Shown here: positions 34,001 to 42,114 of the stretch, piece by piece
How the letters are laid out: every line of letters starts with the position of its first letter
Position numbering within the stretch: the stretch's first letter is position 1
Source of the DNA: Mantamonas sphyraenae
Lineage: Eukaryota > CRuMs > Mantamonadidae
Direction: 5' to 3'
NCBI GenBank assembly: GCA_026936335.1
Contig: JAPMXV010000044.1
Location: forward strand, 124,001-188,000
Length of the DNA: 64,000 nt
Position numbers and translations under genes: made by a program
The notes under the pieces: generated by a model
The model's input: only the letters and a program-made list of their open reading frames with translations
The model's database searches: none
What the model was told of the DNA's origin: nothing

Positions 34001-35442
34001 GATCATGCGAATGTAATTGAGGAGGGTGGGGAGGATGCCGGGGATTTCGCGCGGCTCTGCAGCGGCAAGCTGCTCGCAGGGCTCCTTGAGGGCACTGAGG
34101 AACTTGAGGTTGTCCTGGGCCTCCATGGACTTGCTCTCGATCTGTTGGGAGAGCACCTTGAAGGGGCGGACGTAGGAGGATTTGCGGTTGCGGAGGTAGG
34201 CGACAATGTCCTGAACGGAGGGCCTGTTGATCTGTTCACGCAGGCCCATGAGGTCGACGGTACGCGAGGCCCAGAACTGGATCTCTGCGAGAGGACCTGC
34301 ATTTTCGCTGTGGTCGCTGCTGTCCTGATTGTTGAGGACCTCCTTGATTTGGCGGGTCCAGTGAATGAGTGCGTTTTCGTAGCGCTCCTTGAGGCTCTTG
34401 TCCTTGTCCTCGCCGTCCTCGCCGTCGACGGTGTCACCATCGTCGGCAGCGGAGGAGGAGGAAGAGGAGAAGTTGGACTCGGGCACATAAAGGACAGTGA
34501 AGCCTTTTTGCTGGTTGGCAGTCTCTGTGAGGGCAGCCATGTACTTGTGGAGCTGCTCTGCAAACTCCTTCTTGATGCTCTCTGGCCAGTTGTTGTTGTC
34601 CAGGAAGATGGGCACGTAGACGGTGGACATGAGGCGGAAGAGGGAGTCGATGGCGTTGCCGGAAAGGTTGCCAAACTGGACGAGTTTGTCGAGGTTGTCC
34701 GGATGGGGCTGCTCGTTGCTGGTCTGGCGCACAAAGAACATGAGGTGTGCAGGCGGTTCTGTGGGCAGGGCGTACTGTGCGCAAAGGCCGATGACCGGGT
34801 CGATGTACACAAACAAGCGACGCACGCTGTCGTTGTTGAGGAACTCGGCGATGTTGTGATTGTGGTCCTGTTGCGGGGATGGGTGTAAAAAGAGTGTGGG
34901 AACAGGCACACGAGTGTGAGGTGGGTGTGGAGTGGATGACAAGGGAGTGCGTGGGAGAAGGGTGGGCAACGGCACACGCATGACACAAACGGGTGCGCAA
35001 AGGAGGCGAGGAGAAGCAACACGGGAAGAACACACGGTGCGTGGGCAAGCACACAAGATGTGCGGATGCAATGAGGGGGGGTAGGAGGTGACATTGGGAG
35101 GTGTGGAGTGTGTGCGGGCGGGAGTTGGGTGGCGTTCCGTTTTTGCGAGTGGCGACACAAAGGGCACGTACCTCCATCCACATGTCCTGGGACAAATCCG
35201 GCAGGATGACACGTTCGCGGATCCAATGGATGCAGTAGTCCTGGACGGCAGCGGCCTCATCGGCCATGATGAGGTCGTCCTGGGTCTGAAAGAGGGCGGC
35301 GTGTGAGTGAAACGGCTCTTTCGCGCCAATTTGTAGTTTGAGGGAGGCGGGAGGATGCGGGCGGGGTGCATGGAGGGCGAGGCAGAGGCAGGAGGTGACG
35401 GGGGTGGAAACGTACATGCGAGGATGCCGAGGAGCCAAACGT

Positions 35443-35477
<35 letters not shown>

Positions 35478-35643
35478 CTTGGGCGGCGGCCGAGGCGGAG
35501 TAGGCCTGAGGCGGCGGCGACGAGGTCTCCCCCTGCTGTGTGGTGGGAGAGCCAGCCTGCTGCTCCAACATGTCGTCTTCGTCCTCGGACGAAAAGTCCT
35601 GAGGCGGTGGCGAGCTCGAAGAGGGTTGCTCGAGGTCGGCCAT
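21176..35643 (-). CDS. DNAH2: Axonemal dynein heavy chain, DNAH2-like (I1/f inner arm)
   Basis: Exons 35643-35416, 35285-35172 and 34867-21176 give 14,034 nt and 4677 residues. The first exon is a Ser/Pro/acidic leader (MADLEQPSSSS). The tail has the DHC_N1 block of two-headed dyneins, including RLTGLLRKVSNEIINRCC and ISLDEIFDG, which reads most like DNAH2. P-loops: AAA1 GPAGTGKT (about residue 1995), AAA2 GPSGGGKT (about 2275), AAA3 GDTGVGKT (about 2610) and AAA4 GVGGSGRRS (about 2960, Arg in place of Lys). The stalk coiled coil follows AAA4. The C-terminus (TGLYSCPCYIYP, ending KRGTALLLSVA) also fits DNAH2. A Ser/Gly homopolymer interrupts the C-terminal region. It powers flagellar bending; the exact paralogue needs a tree. 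Confidence 0.9.
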
Positions 35644-35702
35644 GGTCGTTCTTGTTGGGTTCGGTTGGTGGCAGCGACGGACGGCCCAAAGCCGCCTCTT
35701 GG
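35644..35702. promoter_or_regulatory. 59-bp divergent spacer, dynein heavy chain / Cdc14-like gene
   Basis: Only 59 bp separate the start codons of two divergent genes. Any promoter must be this short or lie inside coding sequence. The spacer is G/T and G/C rich with no TATA-like element. Confidence 0.6.
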
Positions 35703-36912
35703 ATGTCGTCATCGCAAAAGCAGTCGCAAGCCAGCGGGGGAGGGTTTGAGCTGTGGCTGGAAAAGGATAGGCGACAGCGAGAGCTGTGGTACCAGCTGAA
35801 CCAGGGGGTGAAAAAGGTGCGTGTTGATCACACATCGTGACCCAAGTACGTTTCCTGCGACTGACACAGGTTGCGAGTGCGCGTCGACTCTGCACATCAC
35901 AGATCAAGGGCACATTTAGTTTCCACCGACTGCAGGGGCTGAACCACCTGCTGAGTCTGCTTCTGCGCTTCTCCAAAGAGGAGCTGGCGTGCTTCCAGGA
36001 GCTGCAGAACAACGCAGGCAAGAACTGTAGGTTTTGCGCAGCGCAGGAGAAGGCGGCAATGCACGCAGGGAGAAGGGCCGGAGGAGGGTGGGGAGCGCCC
36101 GGTCGTTGTTTGTCAATGTGTTGTGGAGGATGAGATATTGACACTGCGTGACGGCCTGGGGGCTGCGTTTTCCAGTGGCGAGGCTGTTGCTGAACTACAT
36201 TCTGGCACCCGTGTCTCCGCCGACACTGAGCCAGATTTCAGACGACGAGGTGGTGGTTGCGCTGGACGTGCTGCAAGGTGGGTGTATTGTGTTGGCCTTT
36301 CGGTTACTTTCGTTGTGTGTATGCGTCCAAGTCCACTGTGGGAGTGTGTGGACGGGGGGCGTTGCAAGGAAAAGGCCCTCTCAGCCTTGTCGTGGCGCAC
36401 GGGACGGGCGCGAGGGCGTGTGGATGTGCGTTGTGGCTGACACGTACAGCACAGGTGTGTTGTTGATGCACAACGCAAGCAAAAAGGTGCTGCGGACAAG
36501 CAATGGCCTGGAGGTGTTGCTGGAGTTTGTGAAGCATCCGCGAGAACAGGTGCAGAGCTCTGCGCTGGATGCTCTGCTGACAGGCATGCTGGACAGTGCG
36601 GCCAACCAGGAACTGTTTGAGGAGCTGAACGGCTTTGTGGTGCTCGGCTCACTGCTGATGGACCGAGGCGCCGTGACTGAGATCCGGGCCAAGTGTGCCG
36701 AGGCTTTGTGTCTGCTCGTGGCGTACATGGACGAGACGGCGGCGGACGAGGGGGTGGCGGATTACTCGGAGGCGGAGCGGGTGGACAGCAACAAGAAAGC
36801 GCTGGTGGAAGTGCTGGGCCAGCAGACAGTGGACGAACTGATAGCCGGCGTGGAACCGGCTAACGGCGAGGAAACGGCCTTCAAGTTTGTGTCGTGGCTG
36901 GACGGCAGGTGA
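35703..36912 (+). CDS. Cdc14-like septation-initiation-network family protein
   Basis: Exons 35703-35816, 35903-36026, 36176-36277 and 36455-36912 give 798 nt and 265 residues. This is a helical, armadillo-like protein. The block running GVLLMHNASKKVLRTSNGL, LALLTG-type helices (ALDALLTGMLDSAANQELFE) and a terminal KKALVEVLGQQTVDELI resembles the fission-yeast Cdc14 protein family (SIN component, not the Cdc14 phosphatase). In fungi that protein partners the Sid1 kinase in cytokinesis signalling. The match rests on pattern recognition across the middle of the protein. Its start lies 59 bp from the divergent dynein gene, inside a block of ciliary genes, so a flagellum- or division-linked role is possible. 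Exon 2 could use an earlier acceptor near 35870. Confidence 0.65.
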
Positions 36913-37000
36913 GGGCAGCTGGCGGGGCCAAGCTGTTGCTCATGCAAGGAAATGTGGATCGGCAGTTCATGCATAATACAGATACATTCGTGTGGGTTGC

Positions 37001-37258
37001 TCAGCCAAGAAGCGGGACGCGGTTGGCCTTGCCCTCCTTGTGGTCGGCCACGACCTTTTCCAGATTGTCCTGGGTGAACCACTGTGCAATGTAGGCCTCG
37101 GGGTCACTGGGTTTGTCCGCAAGAATGGCCGAGTAGAGCGCGTCCATGATGTGTTCGAGCTCGGGGTGCTTGCGCAAGTAGCGCTCGTTTTCGATGCGCA
37201 GCGCGACTCGCTCCTTCTTCAGCTCGCTGATCTCAAAGTCTGTGAGCACATCGGTCAT
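37001..37258 (-). CDS. RIIAD1: RIIa-domain protein (RIIAD1-like)
   Basis: A single-exon 85-residue protein starting at ATG 37258. An N-terminal helix (DFEISELKKERVALRIENE) precedes the RIIa-type dimerisation segment: RYLRKHPELEHIMDALYSAI, then the KPSDPEAYIAQWF turn. This is the order seen in RIIAD1 and in the dimerisation domains of PKA regulatory subunits and radial-spoke proteins. Such domains form X-type four-helix bundles that bind amphipathic anchoring helices, often in cilia. The open frame continues upstream of the ATG, but that part is non-conserved. The start is 120 bp from the divergent RSPH14 gene. Confidence 0.85.
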   Translation of the reverse strand: MTDVLTDFEISELKKERVALRIENERYLRKHPELEHIMDALYSAILADKPSDPEAYIAQWFTQDNLEKVVADHKEGKANRVPLLG

Positions 37259-37378
37259 AGCAGCCGTTGTTGTGCGAGGGTTGATGATGGTGACAGGTGT
37301 GCACGTGTGCGAGTGGGTGCTTGTTGGGTTGGATGGCCAAGGGCGGCGGGCCAAACAAAGCGAACGCCGGGGCCATCA
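37259..37378. promoter_or_regulatory. 120-bp divergent promoter of two ciliary genes
   Basis: This spacer lies between the RIIAD1-like start (minus) and the RSPH14 start (plus). It contains GTTGTTGTGCGAGGGTTGATG-type sequence near the RIIAD1 side (about 37264-37290) and no open frame that looks real. Joint control of the two ciliary genes is inferred from position. Confidence 0.5.
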
Positions 37379-38662
37379 ATGTCCAGCAGCAACGTGTTTG
37401 GCACGGGCTATGAGCGCAACATGAAGCACTTTGTGCAGTACGCAACTCGGTACGACCCAAAGCCGCTGCCAGAGTCGACGGCGACGCTGGCGTACGGCGT
37501 GGAGCGGTTCCACAAGATTCAAACGACGCTGGCGGACAGTAGCCAGAGCACACAGTACCTTCTGGACACACAAGGATTGCTATTGGACCTGTTGCACAAG
37601 AGGGAGCAGATTGTACAGGCCATACAAGCCGGTAAGTGGGCACAGCAGGCGAGGGCCGAATCAACGGTCGGCTGACACGAGGCGCACAGGGCTAGTGAGC
37701 ACACTGCTGAACCTGGTGGACCACAAGAATGCAAACATCCGTCGCAACTGCGTACAGGCCTTTGCAAAGATGGCTGAAATCAGCGCAGGAAGAAAGGCAC
37801 TGGAGGAGGACGGGGTCATTTCGGCGATGGTGAAAACGGTAGGTTGGTCAGAGGCGCCAAGACGAGGCCTGGGTGCATCGGAAAGCGATGACAGCTCGCA
37901 GCAAAACAACGCAAACTCACACATGTGCAGATTGAGGACCAGAATGTGCTTGTGCGCAGTCATGTGTGCGCTCTGCTGCGCGACTTGACCGCGTCTCGCG
38001 AAGGAGCTCGCGCTGTGCTTGCAGAGGACTTTATGCGCATTGTGTGTGTGAAACTGCAGTCTGAATGTGCTGTGGCGTGCCAGAATCTGCTGGAGGCAGC
38101 GAGGAACATGCTGTGTGTGCAGGAAGGGGTGGACGACGCGTTGGCAGAAGGTCTGCTGGATCACCTGACGCTATTTATCAACACAAGCAGCGAACATGAG
38201 ATTCGAGTGACATCAGCCAAGTGCGTGGCGTTGCTGAGCGGAGACGAGGTGGGCAAACACGAAGCTGTGGTGTCTGGCGTGATGGAAGGGCTCGTGGACC
38301 TGTTGCGCAACAAGGACTACGAGGCCAAGGTGGCGGCGACAGCGGCGTTGATGAGCATGACAATCCACAGAGAGGGCAAGGAGATGGCCATCGAGAGCAA
38401 CATCACGCCGTACCTTGTGTTTCTGCTGAACCGGTGCAACGTGGAGGAGGAAGAACTGAGCACCAATGTGCTGCAGCTGACAGTGAATCTGGCCGAGGAT
38501 CCTACGGGCAAGCTGATCCTGAGGGGCACGTTGTCACCCATCAAGGACATGCTTGAGGAATGGACGCAGACACAGGGCGACGGATTTGACGAGGTGCGCG
38601 CGTCGTTGGCCAAACGCGCCTCGATGGCCATCAAACTGCTGACCAAGACACGGGGAGAGTGA
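37379..38662 (+). CDS. RSPH14: Radial spoke head 14 (RSPH14/RTDR1-like), armadillo repeats
   Basis: Exons 37379-37631, 37690-37838 and 37931-38662 give 1134 nt and 377 residues. After a short leader (MSSSNVFGTGYERNMKHFVQ) the protein is a chain of armadillo-type repeats. Examples are AGLVSTLLNLVDHKNANIRR (across the first junction), QNVLVRSHVCALLRDL and GLVDLLRNKDYEAKVAATAA. The repeat order and the TQYLLDTQGLLLDLLHKREQ lead-in fit RSPH14, a conserved component of the radial-spoke region of motile cilia. The first intron is only 58 bp. The RIIAD1-like gene is divergent upstream and the CCDC12 gene follows on the same strand within 95 bp. Confidence 0.85.
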
Positions 38663-38757
38663 CGAGCGATGGGTGGGCGGGAGATGGAGCTGAAATGGAA
38701 CCCCTTGAAAGTATGCGTGTGTGTGTGTGCGCCGTCGATGGCAGCCAATTGTTTTCG

Positions 38758-39838
38758 ATGGACGTGGAGACCGAGACAGCGAGGAAGAGCAGTCGCACGT
38801 CGCGGAAACGCAAGGCAGAGTACGAAGAAGAGGTGGAGGCGGATGTGGTGGACGAAGTGGACCTACAGGTGGGGGAGCGGGTGGTGACGGATCTTCGGGG
38901 CAACCGCATGGGTCAGGACAATGTACAGAACAACGGCAAAGGGAAACATGCCGGCAACGAGGATGCAGACAACGACGATGAAGAGGAGGATGAGGAGGAT
39001 GAGGATGAGGATGAGGAGGAAGAGGAGGACGACGGGCGGTAGGTTGCAGCGGAAGGCGCGCTTTGCAGAGACCGGGAAATGGAGCTGACACGCAGTGGGA
39101 TTGAAACAAATGGGCGGGGCGTGCATGGGTGCGTGCCCGGGTTACACACTCACATCTGGGATTGGGCTCATGACAGACCGGTGTTTAAGTTTCGCAACTA
39201 CGAGCCGCGAAACGAGGACGCGATTCGGTTTGAGCTGATTCCTCCACCGACTCAGCCGGATCTGCTCGTGGACCCATCGTTGGAGAAAACCCTGCACGCA
39301 GCACCAGGAGAAACCAAGTTTACGAGCTTTGTGGCTGCCAATGAGAGCAGCAAAACGGGCGCCGAGCTGCTTGAAGAGGCCGAGGTAGGGCGCGGGCATG
39401 TGGTGACGTGTTGAGAGACGGGTGCAGGGAGGGACAGGCGGGATGATGGGTTGCGCTGACACCAATGGTGCCTATGTTTTGTACACCGTTCGCAACACGC
39501 GTGCACACACAACTGACCACACTGAAACGCACGCACAGGGGGACAGCCTGCTGGATCTTGCGCCCAAGAAGGCAAACTGGGACCTGAAGCGGGATGTGGC
39601 GAAGAAGATGGACGTGCTGGAGAAAAGGACAAAGCGGGCCATGGTGGAGCTTCTGCGCATGAAGCTGGCAGACGAGGCAAGCAGCGACGAGGACGACAGC
39701 AGCGACGATGAGGAGAGCGACGAGGAGGAGGAAGAGGTTGAGGCCAGCCAGCAGGCAGTCGAGTCTGGCAACGCACTGGCACGGGCAGTCATGGCACGGG
39801 AGCTGGGAGACGAAGGAAATGAAGAGGATCTGGTTTGA
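38758..39838 (+). CDS. CCDC12: CCDC12/Cwf18-like spliceosome component
   Basis: Exons 38758-39038, 39177-39384 and 39539-39838 give 789 nt and 262 residues. The first exon is basic then very acidic (Asp/Glu runs). Its end (CG) joins the A of exon 2 to make RPVFKFRNYEPRNEDAIRF, the 'RLRNYVPEDEDL' block of CCDC12. Exon 3 carries the family core DLAPKKANWDLKRDVAKKM and RTKRAMVELLRMKL, followed by another acidic tail. Cwf18/CCDC12 is part of the NineTeen-related set of the activated spliceosome. An in-frame ATG at 38695 could extend the protein through a GT-repeat translation, which I consider less likely. The stop abuts the next gene. Confidence 0.9.
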
Positions 39839-39847
39839 TGGATGATG
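39836..39847 (+). other. Abutting stop and start codons, CCDC12 / KHDC4-like
   Basis: The CCDC12 stop TGA (39836-39838) is followed by ATGs at 39838, 39842 and 39845. The last two share the frame that splices correctly into the KHDC4-like gene. There is no room for a conventional 3'UTR, promoter and 5'UTR between the two genes. Confidence 0.75.
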
Positions 39848-41283
39848 AAGCCCGCGATGTCGCAGCCACCTTTTCAATTTTCAGATGGTGCGTGAGAGCG
39901 ACAGGGACGCGTGTGCTTGCCAGTGACACACTAACATATACAGGTGGCGGGTGCCTATGTGTGTGGGGGCTTGTGTGTGTGTGTGGGGGGGGGCAGTCGA
40001 CGCGGTGGGACAGTGCAGAGGCTGCGTTGCAAGCGGCACAGGCCCAGGCGCAGCTTGTGGCGGCGGCTGCGGCGGGAAACACGGGCGACGGAGGAGGAAA
40101 CGGGATGAAGCTGACAGGGACTGGCGGCGGAGAGGATCTACTGATGGACACGGTGGACTTGAACGCAGCCACACCAGCAGCACGCACGTTGCTGACGCGC
40201 TCGGCGACGCACAAGCAAATCGGCAATCGCACGGGAGCCATCATCACGTCACGGGGAGTGTACCAGGCGCCCGGAACGGTGCTGCCCGAAGGCGAACAGC
40301 CTCTCCATCTGCTCATCGAGGCCATTGACGTGCCAACTATGCAGGCGGCCAAGAGAACCATCGACGAAATGATGCGTGACGCAGATGCGGAAGAACGGTC
40401 GTCGAGCGGCTTTGGAGGCGGCTTTGGCGGGGGTGGGGGAGGCTTTGGAGGGCCTGCTGGAGGACGAGGTGGACCCATGGGCTCAAGTGGTGGCGGGGAA
40501 AACAGACAGATTCCCATCGACGTGCCTGCACATCAGGTGGGTTCCATCCGCGGCAGGCTGATTGGGCGAGGCGGCGAGAACCTGAAGTACATTGAACGGC
40601 AGGCAGGGGCACGCGTAAACCTGCGAGGAGGCAAGGGGGAACCCTTGTACATGAACGTGTCGTCCGGCTCGCAGCAGGGCCTGGAGTACGCAAGCTTCCT
40701 GGTGAAGAGCCTGATCGAAACCACCCTGGACATCCAGCGAGAGGAGGACGAGCGCTTCCAAATGATCCAGCAGCAACAGCAGCAGCAGCAGCAACAGGCA
40801 GCACTGGCCGCCCAACAACAGATGTTTGGGTACAACAGCCAGATGGAGCAGCCTGGGTTTGGCAACGTAGCATACATGCCATACCCCGGTGCACAGGGCA
40901 TGCAACAGCCGCCGCCGCCGCAGCAACAGTATCAGCAGCAGCAGCAACCGAATGAGCAGCAGGACCCTCTGGCTCAGGGAGTGGCTCAGGAACAAGGGAC
41001 GGTGCAGCCGCAGGACTTTCAGTTCCAGTACGGCCAGCCTCGTGGGCCGCCTCAGCCCCAGCAGGGGATGTTCAATCCTGGTGATGGGATGCAAGGGATG
41101 CAGGCAGGACAGAAGCGGGAGCGAGACGACGAGGGAGAGGAAGACGGCCACGGTGTGCAGCAAGACGAGAAGCGGGCGCGCGTATCATCGTCCCTCACCG
41201 ACGAGGAGAAGCTCAGTCAGCAGCAGTTGGCAGAGAAGAAGATGGCCGAGGTGATGGCCATGATGGGTGGAGGCAGTGGGTGA
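39842..41283 (+). CDS. KHDC4-like KH-domain RNA-binding protein
   Basis: Favoured model: exons 39842-39887 and 39944-41283 (461 residues). The 56-bp intron has donor gtgcgt and acceptor actaacatatacag. Without it, an ATG at 39838 also reads through. The segment translated from the GT/G-rich stretch at 39950-39996 is suspicious. STRWDSAEAALQAA resembles the KHDC4 opening. A first KH-like module has GNRTGAIITSRGVY and PLHLLIEAIDV; a second has GRLIGRGGENLKYIERQAGA and RVNLRGGKGEPLYMNV. A Gly-rich linker separates them, and Gln/Pro-rich sequence follows. KHDC4 (Blom7) binds RNA and associates with the Prp19 splicing machinery. CCDC12 lies directly upstream and frataxin 20 bp downstream. Confidence 0.75.
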
Positions 41284-41303
41284 GTGATCATCGCACTCGC
41301 GCC

Positions 41304-42072
41304 ATGCAAGGCAACAAAAACCTTTTCGTCATGTTTGTTCGGCGTGCTCGTGTCGGCGTGTCGTTGGTCCAGCACGGATCGAGGTCGGCCAAAGCAGTGG
41401 CACTCCGTGTCCATGGTGCCTGTGCGCCGTCAGTGCAGAGCCAACTGCCTCGTGCGGTCCTTGGGGCCTGCAGCAACACCGTTGATCAACGCTCCGCAGT
41501 CCCTTTGAGTTGTTTTGCTTCCCCCCAGCCGGGACGCACCTTTCACGGCGTCGTGCATCGTGTACAGAGCATGGCAGACACAGGCTACGTGCCTGCGGAC
41601 CAGTAGGTTGGGCGAGACGGTCGAACGAGAGACAATACTTTCCGCCCGCCGCCTAGATTCGGCTCCGGCCTGCTCACGCACCACCACAACCCGTGCACGC
41701 AGCCCAATGGCAGACGAAACTCACTTTAAGCGTGTCACGGGTGACCTTTTGGAAGCATATGCCGACCTGATTGAAGAGGCAGGCGAGGGAACGCTGCCAG
41801 GGTTTGACATTGAGTACACATACGGCGTGCTGACCATCACTGTGAGCCCTGGAAACACGTATGTAATCAACCAGCAGACACCCAACCGCCAGTTGTGGTG
41901 GAGCTCCCCCGTTTCGGGCCCCAAGCGCTTCGAGTTTGCGCCAGACTCGGGCCAGTGGGTTTCGACACGCGACAAGACGCCGCTTCACGAGATTCTGCAG
42001 CAAGAGCTCAACGATGTGCTTCCTGAGGATATGCACGTGGAGTTGCCTCATCCAGATGAGGTGGATTTGTGA
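41304..42072 (+). CDS. FXN: Frataxin with a mitochondrial presequence on its own exon
   Basis: Exons 41304-41602 and 41703-42072 give 669 nt and 222 residues, close to human frataxin (210). Exon 1 encodes an Arg-rich, acid-poor leader (FVRRARVGVSLVQHGSRSAK) typical of a mitochondrial presequence. Exon 2 carries the frataxin core: an acidic first helix (DLLEAYADLIEEA), YTYGVLTITVSPGNTYVINQ, QTPNRQLWWSSPVSGPKRFE and LHEILQQELND. Frataxin assists iron-sulfur cluster assembly on NFS1-ISCU. The donor is caGTAGGT and the acceptor acgcag, phase 2. If the intron were not used, translation from ATG 41708 would give the bare core. The start follows the KHDC4-like stop by 20 bp. Confidence 0.93.
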
Positions 42073-42114
42073 CGAGCAGGGGGAGGGGGGGGAAAGTTTG
42101 GGAGAAACCTGCGA

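Noticed and set aside
34868-35171. Reading the dynein frame straight through introns to ATG 35689
   Set aside because: The sequence is Pro/His/Ser rich and unlike a dynein tail. Good splice sites at 35416/35285 and 35172/34867 give a coherent N-terminus instead.
38863-39126. Short minus-strand frame with a strongly hydrophobic LLFLLILILILL segment
   Set aside because: It is the reverse complement of the GAG/GAT (Glu/Asp) run of the CCDC12 gene, which automatically encodes Leu/Ile; not a real membrane peptide.
39835-40010. Intron-free KHDC4-like start at ATG 39838
   Set aside because: It would translate a GT/G-rich, Cys/Val stretch and intron-like sequence with a good branch and acceptor. 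The spliced start at 39842 is preferred but not proven, and even it keeps part of the GT/G-rich stretch.
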